Below, one piece after another: positions 1 through 11,796 of a DNA stretch of 64,000 nt. Location of the stretch: positions 14,030,001 through 14,094,000 of the forward strand of contig CM074184.1 in assembly GCA_037179385.1 (NCBI GenBank). The letters run 5' to 3'. The DNA comes from Holothuria scabra. Its lineage: Eukaryota > Echinodermata > Holothuroidea > Aspidochirotida > Holothuriidae. Each line of letters starts with the position of its first letter. The stretch's first letter is position 1. The notes under the pieces are model-generated. The model was not told the DNA's origin and did no database searches. It was given only the letters and a program-made list of their open reading frames with translations. Made by a program: the position numbers and the translations under genes.

Positions 1-786
1 TGTTAAAGAATGCAACAATTTAAAATACTAAGCATTTGAAATGCTCCTTTGACTTTTTTATCAACTACTAAAAAATGAATTGCTTACAGATGAGTCAGTC
101 AACGATGCTGAGAAAAACTCTAAAATGTATGAAAACCACCAGCAAACTTTACAAACAGCAACCTTCAGCTACCCTGCCCCCCCCCCCCAGCAACTTTTTC
201 CTCCTACAGCTACTTCCTACCAAATATTTTCTGTTGGAATGACAAGCACTAGCAACAACCTGACATTTAAGGATAGTAGATACCTATAACAGTCCAATAA
301 AACCTGCCCACCCCTCAGAGTCTTAAAAATATGTAGACTAATGTACCCCATCCTGCCCAAAACATTCAATCCACTGTTGTGGGTTGAATAGATCTATAAA
401 ATAGGTTAAGAAACAGGTTAAAATGGAGTGCACATTTTAATTTGCTTTATTTCTCTCAATCATTGCAAAAAGTTTCAACTTTAAAAAAATGTTAAAGTTA
501 CATTTTCCTTTTAAGGTCAGTCTATATCTATCTTCTCTAGCTTTCATAAACTTTTCTAACAAATCTTCAACTTCTTTGGGGGAAGGGGTTAATATTGATT
601 TCATCTAATTAACTTGTTGTGACTTCATCTGAGTTAACCAATCATTGAGACTCGGGAGTAATTTTTAGTCAGGCCAATAATATAGAGTTGTTCTCGAAGC
701 TGAGCGATACCTCTCAAGTACAGGCCAGTCTATAAACTTTGAGATTACAAATTTTCTTTCTCTTACTATACTATACCAGTGCTTAA
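1..786. other. No gene seen (presumed PRKDC intron)
   Basis: Only short frames and a C-run at about 178-188 are present. The region lies downstream of PRKDC exon 6 and is probably intronic. No splice-flanked PRKDC-like segment was found. Confidence 0.5.
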
Positions 787-1496
787 GGCTGCGTTCACAT
801 AGGGGTATACTATTTGGGTGCACGGTGCACGTTTTCGAGGGCACGCGAACAGCTTGAATCGAACAATAGGATTTCCTCACACTGGGTCACATAAGAGGGC
901 ACTATTCGAAATGCTGTATAGCCGTGTATGGTATAGTATAGTTGGAATCGTGCTTGTTCGATTTTCGTGCAGCGTATACCATCCTTCTCCCACACTTGCC
1001 CTCGTGTTTACTCTGACCCGTGACAGTTTTTGAAGTTGTGCTTTGGCAAAAATGAGGTAAATTACTCATTTTATTGGAATTTCATAGCACATGCCGTCAT
1101 ATTTCAGTTATCCAATTGCAAATGCCCCCCCCCCCTTTTAATTGAAAGAACAATATGCACATTCTATGAGTGGGCTCAGCATTTTTTTTTCTTCCTTTTT
1201 TGATCTTGAAATGCTCGAAGACACAAGGTCAAAATGGCTCAACTAACCCGTAGTTCCATGTTTTTATGTATAGTCAAGCTGTATTTAACTCATTACTTAA
1301 TTAATGATTCTTATGAGAAGTTAAATAATGTAGAAATAGATTTAATTCCCAAAAACATTGTTTCTAAAGTATTTTGAAAGCGCAAAAAGAATATTCAAGT
1401 AGGTAACACGTGCTACCCAATGTGACCCGCCGTGCCCGTATAGCGTATAGCGAATAGCGTATACCGAATACCGTATACTTCTATGTGAACGCAGCC
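787..1496. mobile_element. MITE, PIF/Harbinger-like
   Basis: Terminal inverted repeats begin GGCTGCGTTCACATAG on both ends, followed in both arms by GTATAC-rich sequence. The element is flanked by TAA on each side (784-786 and 1497-1499), the 3-bp TWA-type duplication of PIF/Harbinger elements. The right arm holds short repeats of the type CGTATAGCGAATAG. There is no transposase ORF, so it is non-autonomous. A piggyBac origin (TTAA) was considered because the left side reads TTAA, but the right side reads CTAAG. Confidence 0.75.
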
Positions 1497-1810
1497 TAAG
1501 AGGTATATAGAAGTATCTGAGCATGACCTCTCAGATTTATACACAAAGATGTAAATCTTAAGAATTCTTTACAGAATGAGACCACAGAAAATATGCCAAC
1601 AGACAGAATATGCTGTTTTGGGTAACAAGTTGTGGTTCTCTTGGCAGGAAGCTATTTGCTACTTATAAATGGGAGGCAACTATTAAACGAATACTGAAAG
1701 GGAGGGAGATAACTACATGATACTACCCCACACTGTTTGCAACAAAAGTCTCCCCAATACCTGTAATTTCCCTACACTTAACAATAGAATGTACTTCTTT
1801 CCACTGTATT

Positions 1811-3060
1811 CAGGATGTATCTATCCCACATTGCCCATAGAATGTACACCACTCTCTGACTTACAGGTGATATCTATCCCACATTGCCCATAGAATGTAC
1901 ACCCCTCTCTGACTTACAGGTGATATCTAACCCACATTGCCCATAGCATGTACACCCCTCTCTGACTTACAGGTGATATCTATCCCACATTGCCCATAGA
2001 ATGTACACCCCTCTCTGACCTACAGCTAATATCTATCCCACATTGCCCATAGAATGTACACCATTCTGACCTACAGCTAATATCTATCCCACATTGCCCA
2101 TAGAATGTACACCCCTCTCTAACTTACAGGTGATATCTATCCCACATTGCCCATAGAATGTACACCCCTCTCTAACTTACAGGTGATATCTATCCCACAT
2201 TGCCCATAGCATGTACACCCCTCTCTGACTTACAGGTGATATCTATCCCACATTGCCCATAGAATGTACACCCCTCTCTGACCTACAGCTAATATCTATC
2301 CCACATTGCCCATAGAATGTACACCATTCTGACCTACAGCTAATATCTATCCCACATTGCCCATAGAATGTACACCCCTCTCTAACTTACAGGTGATATC
2401 TATCCCACATTGCCCATAGAATGTACACCCCTCTCTAACTTACAGGTGATATCTATCCCACATTGCCCATAGAATGTACACCCCTCTCTGACTTACAGGT
2501 GATATCTATCCCACATTGCCCATAGAATGTACACCCCTCTCTGACCTACAGCTAATATCTATCCCACATTGCCCATAGAATGTACACCATTCTGACCTAC
2601 AGCTAATATCTATCCCACATTGCCCATAGAATGTACACCACTCTCTGACCTACAGGTGATATCTATCCCACATTGCCCATAGAATGTACACCCCTCTCTG
2701 ACCTACAGCTAATATCTATCCCACATTGCCCATAGAATGTACACCATTCTGACCTACAGCTAATATCTATCCCACATTGCCCTTTGAATGTATACCCCTC
2801 TCTGACTTACAGGTGATATCTATCCCACATTGCCCATAGAATGTACACCCCTCTCTGACCTACAGCTAATACCTATCCCACATTGCCCATAGAATGTACA
2901 CCATTCTGACCTACAGCTAATATCTATCCCACATTGCCCATAGAATGTACACCACTCTCTGACCTACAGGTAACAATTATCCCACATTGCCCTTTGAATG
3001 TACACCACTCTCTAACCTACAGGTAAAATTTTTCCACATTGCCCATAGGATGTACACTTC
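1811..3060. repeat. 52-bp minisatellite with higher-order structure
   Basis: About two dozen tandem copies of a ~52-bp unit contain CCCACATTGCCCATAGAATG and end ACTTACAGGTGATATC or ACCTACAGCTAATATC. A shorter variant with ACCATTCTGACC recurs at about 2056, 2319, 2582, 2739 and 2896. Its spacing is about 263 bp twice (five units) and then about 157 bp twice (three units), so blocks rather than single units were duplicated. The 3' copies are decayed. It lies in the presumed PRKDC intron after exon 6. Confidence 0.92.
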
Positions 3061-3311
3061 AAGCTCTGAACTACAGGATGTAGGTATCCCACTCTGTCAC
3101 TTAGTATAGCGATATTTTATAGTCTATTACATAGTGAGCTAAAAGTTAGCCTCTCAGATAGTGCTGTGCAGATTCAATAAAAAAACATTTTTGTCTTTCT
3201 AAAAAGTTGAAAAAGTTTAGTATGTCCACAAAATATGGTTCCATGATTTTGCTTATCATGGGATGACCTTTTCAAACTGCAGCACAGTCAATGCTACATA
3301 AGGTAACCTAC

Positions 3312-3411
3312 CTTCTTCCACCGACTGGGTGAAATGGACCAGCAAATGGGATAGGCCAACCAGACATCCTGCAATCGTTGTCATTTCTGGTTTCTTTGTT
3401 TTAGATGTCAT
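3312..3411 (-). CDS. PRKDC: DNA-PKcs (PRKDC-like), coding exon 6 (last one in the window)
   Basis: This exon of 100 bases has an acceptor after TTTTGTTTGCAG and a GTAGGT donor, and encodes 33 codons plus one base. It reads MTSKTKKPEM, then IAGCLVGLSHLLVHFTQSVEE, matching human [21 protein letters not shown] (from memory). The next exon should encode a segment like human EIFNFVLKAI. I found nothing like that in bases 1-3311, so the gene probably continues beyond the left edge. Confidence 0.92.
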
Positions 3412-4378
3412 CTGCAAACAAAAATTACAGTCTAAAAATTAATGCAACTTTTCATAATATTGTTTCCCATAGTGTTGTTAGTGTGTTGAAGACCCTTACA
3501 TAATTTTGCATGCTATGTGACTGCACTTCAAAGTGCTTTTATAGAGCCCTCAAAACTTGACTAAGCATACTGCGAACACATTATCACCCCCCCCCCCCCC
3601 CGACCCACCCTCCCCCTAAAGTAATTGACTTTCCTACTTCTAGCACCTGCAGCAGAATGGGAAAATCAAATTACGCTGAAATTACTAGCTTCTACCAAAA
3701 TCTGTTTACATAAATTAACTAGAGCAGCTATGCTGCAGAATCTCATACTTTTATGCATGATCAATGTTAATAATGAAGCAGTGGAATGATGTGTTTAAGT
3801 TTTTCATGATACAACAGAGAAGAGCAAACATCCTTTTGGTGATCAGGTACAGTATCACGCATAATAATGAAATATGTCACAAACTTTCCGTATCACACAA
3901 TCTACAGTACAGATGTGGTGCACTGTTGTCATTCAAGTATTTATAGCAAAAATTTTTAATAATACCCTGATACTGTACATTTTTATGCTAAAAATTGAAA
4001 ATTTTCAATTAAAATAAAAAGAAATCAATAATGATACTTTTATACTTAAAAATGTTCTTTGTAAAGCACACTAACACTACAAAGCACAAGTAATTATCCA
4101 GCTAGATGGAGATCAGTCTTATGAGAAAAAAAACTGTCTGCCCAGTTCCAACAAAACAGGTTTTCCTACTACTACTTTCCTACCTAGTTTTCCAAACATC
4201 AACCTGATATCTCTTATAATCTCACTCTTGGTGAGGAGCACACATTTTGAAGGTTGAGAGCTACTGCCATCCTGTTTGGAAACTCAATTAACTGTAAATA
4301 AACTTCTCTATTACAAGACAATGGCTGGGAAAACATCTTAGTCAGACCAGACAAGATCACCTTAACAGTTAGTTAGAT

Positions 4379-7079
4379 CAGGGTTTTCCCTGGGTTTAGA
4401 ATTGAATGTCGCGCATCTGATGCGTCCATAGGTGGATTGCCGGCCTGGGGGAGGGGTATAAGGGGAGGGGATGTCCCCCTCCCCTTTTGGAAATTTTGTG
4501 ACTTATGCAAGTCACTAGATGCAAAATGGTGACAATTTAGGCAAATTAGTCAACACAATTTCTGTAAGTCGACGCAAAAATATTAGCACTTAAACTTACA
4601 TTTGTACAAATTTTGATCTACTTATAGTAGTCATGTTGGCTTTATATCACTTAATTTCTGCTTCAAAAGTTTTGGTTCATCGGCATGGCTTTTATATAGC
4701 GCTGGAACCTCATGATTTTTACCCCCGGTTGGCCGTTATTTCGCGCCCGTTGCTCACCAAAATTGACATAATTGGGCCGGCTTGCAATATTACAAGTCAG
4801 GATAGAAAATATTGGGAAAATTTCCGTTCCGTTTCAGGAACGGGATATAATTTTTTAGGTGTAATATTTTCACTTCATAAGTGGGGATACAAATCAACTG
4901 TTAATACAGTAGATTTGTTTGCAGTTGATGTCACGTCCTTTAATAATTTAGTTCTTAGGCCAACATCATGCTCATTCTATTTTTCACCCCCAATCATGCC
5001 GAAACATTTGCATTCTTTTACTGGGTTGCAGTTGCGTTAATGTTCTGTAGCTACTCTCCTGCTTCAACGAAGCCCATGTAGAGCAATCATTCATGATAAT
5101 CTTAATTAGCAGTTCTGGGAAGCAAAACAATTGCGCCCGATTAGCGTATCTATGGTTCCTTTTGGATATAAATATCCCCATTTATTTCAAGCAGTTCTTG
5201 TCCAAACTTATCTCTTGTTTGAAAAGAATCTGCGACTGAAATGCACATAAGTGAGATCCCCGAAAAATCCACGATAGCAGAGATTTGTGGTGCCGTTTCA
5301 TGGTGAATTCGGCACGGGGCTTGCCCTGCTTCGCTAGCCGGCTATAGAAGCATGTCAAGTGCGATCGTCATAACACAAACTCAACGGGAAAACTTTTCTC
5401 GAGACCGAGTATTTTGACACACTAAATCACATAGACGAAGGCGCGAGTTGTGATTCGCTGACTAGAATTAACGCAATTGAACCAATCACGATGCAGGGAC
5501 CAATTTAAATTTTGAAATGGATTGAATGGATATGATGTCACCAAGCAAAACATGACGCCTTGTTTGGCAGAAAAAACGGACACGCACGAAAATCTACTGC
5601 ATGCGTGAGCCAAGAATTTTGCTGCATGAGACCACGTGCATCACTGTTTTTGTTTGCAATGACATCACATGACAACATTGCATCAAGTCCTACGGTAAAC
5701 AACATTACGGAAACAATGCTAGAAATGACCTAATTTATGCAAGATAACAACCACCAAACTTGCACAAGATTTTAGGAGCTACGTGTACAAAACGTGCACA
5801 GACATGTATGCTAGGCTTGGGGATTTGAAAAAAGGGCGAAACACTGCAGCTCGAGTCTGTACAATGTGTTTTGTGCAGAACAGTTTGTACAGCAACTTAC
5901 ACGGTGCTTTCTGTGACAAGTCAAGGAAAACACATTGAATGCAATTCTAAATCTAATTCCATGTAATACTACAGGGTTATAGCCGAAAATATCAAACGAA
6001 CACTTCCATGGCAGGGATAAAATCTTACATTTGTGATTATCAATGCATCCCATTTTGGCGGGATGTTAGAGGATGAATTTTACGCTTGCAAATAATCGGT
6101 GGTAATGATCAAGTAAATGCCAGAATTTATAACAGCAATGGAACACGTGGCTGAAAGCAATCACTGATTATGTGCGTACCGATCTTTTTATGAAAACATG
6201 TTGGGAAAACAAGGGTTCTATGACATCATACACATAAGGTCCATTGCACTTATTTTAACTTACCGGCCTCTACGTAAGAAACATCGTGATTGGTTCATTA
6301 CTGCTTTTAATCAGCCAATCATACTTGGGACATCGTCAGTGCAGTTTTACTATGGAGGAATAACGTGTAGAAACCAACCGTCTTTGCATAGAATTCTGAT
6401 ACTCCCATTGCATTTTTGCTACGATCAAATTTCCCAAACTTTTGTTGTAGTCAGGAAAAACATTTCAGAAATGGAGTATTTACTGGGGGGTTTAGACTGC
6501 AGTGTACGTTCGCACAACTTCATTTTCGATTTTCTGAATTGTGGCGTAAGTTTTAAGAAGAAGTAACTGGAAATATGTGGGATTTCATCGTAAAGATACA
6601 ATGACATGGTTCTTTTGTTTGATTGATAACTTCCCAAATCTGAGACATTAGCCCCGCCTCTAACCTGCAAAAACGGGCGTTCGTGTTTTGGTCGTGCAAG
6701 TCGTGTTGTGCCACGTAACTACTGCGCTCCGGAGTGAGCACAACAGTTTCCTGATATGAGCCTACGAGGGCAAATGCAGGCTAGTGGATAATACTGTGTT
6801 GTTACTTGTTCAGTAGTAGGCCCTATGGGCGATACAGAGCTCCTACTCGCATGCAGTGGTATGTGCATGGAAAGTTAGTTGCAGTTTTATAAATAAGTCA
6901 ATGATTTTGTCGTTTATTGTATTAACAAACGCAATAATTTACAGATAGAAGAAAAATTATGGGGGCTAGCTGGCAGCAATTTTGAACATCGCGGCCGTTT
7001 TTTGAACCTTGCGGCCTCCTTAATTTTGAAGCTTGAACGTCGTGGGGCGTGACGTTCAATAGGCCCAGGGAAAACCCTG
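4379..7079. mobile_element. Non-autonomous hAT-like DNA transposon, 2.7 kb
   Basis: The terminal inverted repeat begins CAGGGTTTTCCCTGGG at 4379, and its complement ends at 7079. Both sides are flanked by TAGAT (4374-4378 and 7080-7084), a 5-bp putative target duplication. CAGGG termini are typical of hAT elements, some groups of which make 5-bp rather than 8-bp duplications. Inside are two modest plus-strand frames (4633-5040, 6198-6566) with no recognisable transposase. The interior from about 4790 to 6130 is shared with the copy at about 50210-51490. The element sits in PRKDC intron 5. Confidence 0.75.
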
Positions 7080-7084
7080 TAGAT

Positions 7085-7676
7085 GCTTGACTTAACAGAG
7101 GCTTGAAGCCAAAGACAAAATTTAGCAGACTAAAACACACACAAATGCACAGTGGAAAAAAAAGAGAGTATAAAACAATGGGCAGAAAAGAAACTTTTCT
7201 TTTGCACAACTTTTTGACCACTTGCCAGAGAAAAAAATAACTAGATTATCAACCCATCAGGTTATCAAGTTAAAATTCTGACTGCATAAGTAATTGTACA
7301 AAAGTATGCTCTACAAGATATTATGATCAAAGTGTAAACTCTACCAAACATGGCCATGCTGAAAAGGATTTTAAGCTACAGCTAGCAACTGGCTAGTGTG
7401 ACAATATCTCAATACATGTTATGTTTTGTTGAGAAAAAAATTAGCATTATTCTTTAAACAAGCAACATGACAGTGTCTATTTTGATAAGTCACCAATGGA
7501 GACAAAGCCTTTATGGGAAGATTTAATATGAATGGCAGCAGAAATCATTTTTTGGAAATGTTCTTGCTCTTATATCATAGTTTGTAGTCCTATTTACTAA
7601 TAGTTCCCCAAGGTTTGCAAAATCATAGATCCAACACTAGCATTGGAATGTGTTATACTAAGATTGAGTAACTCAC
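7085..7676. other. Intronic sequence, nothing recognised
   Basis: AT-rich sequence between the hAT-like element and PRKDC exon 5; no repeat or coding signal seen. Confidence 0.5.
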
Positions 7677-7789
7677 CTGCTGTTTGAGGGTGCTTACATA
7701 AATTCCCATCAACTTTTCACCATACCGCAGCATCTCTTCTGGGTACCATTCTGAAATTACTCCTAGCAATTCATACAGGCTGTATTTGA
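7677..7789 (-). CDS. PRKDC: DNA-PKcs (PRKDC-like), coding exon 5
   Basis: This exon of 113 bases has an acceptor after CATCTGCTAG and a GTGAGT donor. The base carried from exon 4 completes the first codon (Val). The product includes YELLGVISEWYPEEM, which parallels human VYELLGLLGEVHPSEM (from memory). The exact phase match across the 1.7-kb intron supports both splice sites. Confidence 0.92.
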
Positions 7790-9528
7790 CTAGCAGATGA
7801 AATTAAATGAAAAGTGTATCTAAGAAACTCCTTAAAATATGACAGCTGTAACGACTGGCAGATGAAGGCAAAGAAAAAGTACACTTGCCAACAAACTTCT
7901 CAAAATCTTTACTCTCTGTATAAATCATGAGCATCTGTTGCTCAGTTTTTGTCCTTCACTGTTTATCTATGTTCAGGTGTAAGAAGGTGGGTATTCTGGT
8001 GTAACATTTTCTGATAATGCAGCAGGAAGCACACCCAATACAACTGAGGTCTCAAGTAAGAGTAGTTATGAAACACTCAGAATCAGTGTTTCATCTAAGA
8101 AATTAACCATTGGGGCAAAATGACCAGTTTGGAAAATTTTGACTCAGTAGAACTGTTTGCGACATGGAACTGTGCACGTGAGCGTGAAACCCGAACCCCT
8201 GACAAGTGGGGTCCAGGGGCAAGGTCCTGGTGGGGTCCAGGGGGCTAAGCCCCTGAAAGCTCCTGAGTTATAGGGTTTTGAAGGCATAAAGAGACTGTTT
8301 CCAGGGGTGAAATTTCTTTTTTAATGCTCCTGTATTTTTGTATGTTTATGCTCAGTGATGATAAAAAGCAAATGAAAATGTTGGACAAAAGTGTAACTAG
8401 AGATTAGCAGAAATTAGCCTACAAAAGGCGCAGTCACACAATCTTGCTGCTGAACCCTTTATTTGCCTAAGTAACCTTACTGTTTAAAATAAGTGTCAAT
8501 GCTGGTACCAAAGTCTCGTTCAGATTTAATTCTCTAAAGTTTTCAGAATATACCTGCAGAATGCAGTACACTGTACCGTATGTCTTTTATAGATATCTCG
8601 ACTTTTTAATAGTCTCCCTGCTGAAAGTTTTGGAAAGATCATTTCAAGAATGAAAGGAAATGATTATCTCCCTAACGTAACATAGAAATGGGAATAAGAA
8701 AGTCTTGATCTATTTCGCTGTGTCGGCTATTCATTGTCATGTTTGCTGTCAGTGTGCCTTGACAGCTCTCTACAACTAACGTTAACTTAGCGCTACCTAG
8801 GCTATAACTAGTTGAATAAAATTTGCAAGCGTAAGTAAATAATCATTTATTTCACATAATATTAATTGACCTTCAAGCTCTGCATACTGTTGCATTAGTT
8901 GAAATGAGTTTGTTGTAATTGGCGTATGTCAACGTACTTTTTGCCGCTTACAGGGTATCGATTTGGGGAGCAAAATGAAACCCTCTTTTTTTATTTTTCA
9001 CCACAAACATCAGTGCGTCAAAATCACGTCATGGCGGCTTAGACCAAACACTGCTCAGAATACAGTGTCATGAGGACATGCATCCATTCTCATAATCATG
9101 ACAATGGTTTGTCAGAGACATTATACCCTCAATGCAATATCTATCAAGTCACTGTGAGTAAGACTATTTGTCAAGACATATGAGCAGCAAAGTCTGAATA
9201 ACAACAACTTAGCTTAAATGTATAAACAATAAAGCAATTACGCCTATATTACTATTGTTGGCTACATGTTAGCGGCTACATGCACACTTCTTCATACCTT
9301 GTGCAAATTGATTTCAAATCACATATTATGGGTAACTTACAGCAGTAAAAGAGTGATATTAACAACAACTTACAACTACGTCACACTAAACCGACTTGGA
9401 TCCTTTCATGAAATATAAAGATTGCTATCAAGTTTGATATTTATTTGGTAATTTTGTTCAAGACTTCCAATTTCTTAAAATCAGGAAATTTCCTTAACTT
9501 TTAAACTTTCAATCAGAAAGTAGTTTAC
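7790..9528. other. PRKDC intron 4 with a repeat remnant
   Basis: A GGGGTCCAGGGG-type G-rich patch lies at 8200-8260. A segment at about 8425-8650 (TCTTGCTGCTGAACCC, TGCCTAAGTA, CTGAAAGTTTTG) is also present at about 10297-10480. No coding sequence beyond the flanking exons. Confidence 0.6.
8425..8650 (+). repeat. Dispersed repeat, copy 1 of 2
   Basis: Similar to 10297-10480 in the same orientation: GCAGTCACA.AATCTTGC, GCTGAACCC, TTATTTGCCT and later GCTGAAAGTTTTG..AAGATCA. The family is not recognised. Confidence 0.55.
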
Positions 9529-9637
9529 CTCCTTGAGAAGCTCGACTGGATTGCATCAGTATCTCAAAATACTTTTTCACAAGAGCAGAAACCTCCAGAT
9601 CTACATTACTTTGATGCTGGGCAGCCAGCTTCAATAT
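9529..9637 (-). CDS. PRKDC: DNA-PKcs (PRKDC-like), coding exon 4
   Basis: This exon of 109 bases follows an acceptor ending TTAATTTTCAG and ends at a GTAAAC donor. It encodes 36 residues (ILKLAAQHQSNVDLEVSALV, then KKYFEILMQS) plus one base. It matches in length and helix pattern the human segment after LLIKLLQTF. It is 6.4 kb from exon 3; most of that intron is the inverted-repeat element at 10853-15300. Confidence 0.87.
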
Positions 9638-10296
9638 CTGAAAATTAACAACATGAAATGTGTAGCCATTTTGTTTTTCTCAAATGAAAATGTACCAATT
9701 TCTGTTTCTTATATGATAAACTTTCCCTACGAAGTACATTCTACATACAAATGATATTTATGAAATGAACTGAGAGACAGACAGTGAGTCAAGGCACTCA
9801 AAGCCTACTACACAACTTATTAAACCTCAAGCTGCACATTCTCATACTTACCACAGTTCATTTCTTGAATGTTTCTATTCCAAGAGCAGCTTTTTGAATC
9901 ATTACAGTTTATGTCAGAGTTGCAACTTAGCTAAATCTCACATTTTCTTTGTAAAAATATCCCTGTATTCCCCAGTGATATTTTTTTTCTCCTTAAAACT
10001 TGAATAATTTAGCCAAAGTTCAATTGTAACTAGTCCCGGTTTCTTCCACATACATTCAACTTAGAACACTGAAAAGGTTTTATTAAAGCATAACTACAGG
10101 TACATCAACTTTTCTCAATTTAATATACAAGAAGGCTGTACATATTTTCAATTCAGTCTGGCAACTTGCTGCATAAGGTTTATTTCATGTCACCAGGGGA
10201 GGGGGTTGAACAAATGCGCAATTTTGTGGACCAAACAATGCACCACCATCTCGGTAAAAAAATGCAAAAAAGAGTGACTGTATTGCCACAAAATGC

Positions 10297-10480
10297 AGTC
10301 ACAAAATCTTGCCGCTGAACCCATTATTTGCCTGAGTACCTGCACTAGTTTATTCATAGTTTCTATGCCAGTACGAAAGTAAAGTTTTCACAGCCCACAT
10401 ATAATAGTATGCCTGCACTTTCCTACCTGTACACTGTCTGTGTAGCTGAAAGTTTTGCAAAGATCAATATGCAGAATGAG
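10297..10480 (+). repeat. Dispersed repeat, copy 2 of 2
   Basis: Partner of 8425-8650. It carries an internal deletion relative to that copy. It ends near a short tandem duplication of CAATAGCCTCACACCCTC at about 10490-10530. Confidence 0.55.
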
Positions 10481-11263
10481 ATTCAACAACCAATAGCCTC
10501 ACACCCTCCTAGCAATAGCCTCACACCCTCCCTTCTAATTACACAGCATCTCCATAGCATACTGTCTGTTTGTACATTCACCAGCAGCTCCCTGTGTTCA
10601 CACATATGAATGTACAAATAGAGTCACAACCAGTGCATTGCAGCTGAGCTTCATTTGCAGTCTCACGTAAACCCACGTTAGAAAATGGGTAATAATTTTG
10701 AGAATTTCAGATACAAATAACTCAATGGGGGAAAACGACCCATTGACTTAACCGTAGAAGTTTGCTGAAACAATGTTCACAAGAACGGCTTGTTGGTAAT
10801 GTTTTCATTACTTAACCTTATGAAAATCATTTCAAGAGTTAACAAAATAGGTGGTGGGCCGAAGCCCAAAATTCGCTTGTTTCGTGATCCCTCTAAGGGA
10901 AGTACTTCTCTAATGGCTGTAAAAACGTAAAAAAATGCAATTAACATAAATCCACATGTTCCCACGTGCGAAAGTTGCACATTTTTAAGATATTAAGTGA
11001 AATATCCGTCTAAAAATTCCGATAAAAACGTTCAGGATCGTACGAAAAGATTGTGCAAGATTTCAGGAGAACAGCCAATGACAGATCGAATAGCGCCTCA
11101 CATGACCACGTTCAACACGAACGAAATGTAAACATGATGATTTTACCGCTGTGCACCCGCATTCACAGACGTTCGACTCGTAACATGTCCTATTAGTTGT
11201 ACATACACTAGCGTATATACAGTATGTTATGTAGTGTATAGGATACACGCCTTTAATGGGGAG

Positions 11264-11397
11264 ATACTTCATGTAAGACTACCTCAAACTGAGGTGAATA
11301 GACCACTGAAGAGAGATGAATAGACTGAATAGCCTAGATTGAAAAGGATTAGTGGGTGTCTATTCAGGCCAGTTTGAGGCTGGCTTACATGAAGTAT
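11264..11397. repeat. Foldback with 40-nt arms
   Basis: The left arm (11264-11303) and right arm (11358-11397) are inverted copies with 34 of 40 positions paired, around a 54-nt loop. The arms begin ATACTTCATGTAAG. The right arm overlaps the start of the ORF at 11389. Confidence 0.85.
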
Positions 11398-11796
11398 ATA
11401 CCCTTTAAGGACTGTACAGTGCATCGATTCGCCATGGATCACATCAGGCCACAATGTTGTATGCATGTTTCCTCCTTTAAAGGGGTTATCATACCTTTTT
11501 CCGATACAAGCTGGGAGAGGTATAAACATTGCCTGGCTTCATGGAAAAATTTGGAGTGTTTTGAAGGTGAGGTGGCCAAAAAGATGCTACAGCAATTGAA
11601 ACTTACTAACTCAGACATTTCACTCAACCAGTATACAGATTTACCCATTGCTGCAACATACTCAGGGTACCACAGAGGGTGTTATATGCGTTTTACGGAC
11701 AAGAGTAAAATTCAACGAGCCATGAAAAGAAAGGCAATTAGGACAGATGCTCTGAATTTGGGTAATGTTTCCTTTTCAAATGCAACTGATGAATGA
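11389..11796 (+). CDS. Uncharacterised ORF inside the long-TIR element
   Basis: Open frame of 136 codons from the first ATG (MKYIPFKDC). The frame stays open upstream to the right arm of the foldback. It has Cys/His-rich features: CTVHRF, QCCMHV, then IIPFSDTSWERYKHCLASW. It ends with YSGYHRGCYMRFTDKSKIQ and a basic RAMKRK. The C-terminal YHRxCYxRFTDKxKI motif resembles one I have seen in large families of uncharacterised, probably transposon-associated, invertebrate proteins. I cannot name the family. It stops (TGA) soon after, so it may be the first exon of a longer transposon gene or a truncated relic. Confidence 0.5.
   Translation: MKYIPFKDCTVHRFAMDHIRPQCCMHVSSFKGVIIPFSDTSWERYKHCLASWKNLECFEGEVAKKMLQQLKLTNSDISLNQYTDLPIAATYSGYHRGCYMRFTDKSKIQRAMKRKAIRTDALNLGNVSFSNATDE

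Noticed and set aside
787..1496. piggyBac MITE based on TTAA at the left end
   Set aside because: The right end reads CTAAG, so TAA (PIF/Harbinger type) explains both sides without assuming a deletion.
1811..3060. CRISPR-like array of repeats
   Set aside because: Units are contiguous with no unique spacers, and the genome is eukaryotic; it is a minisatellite.
4633..5040. 135-codon plus-strand frame in the hAT-like element
   Set aside because: Not kept open in the second copy of the repeat and without transposase motifs.
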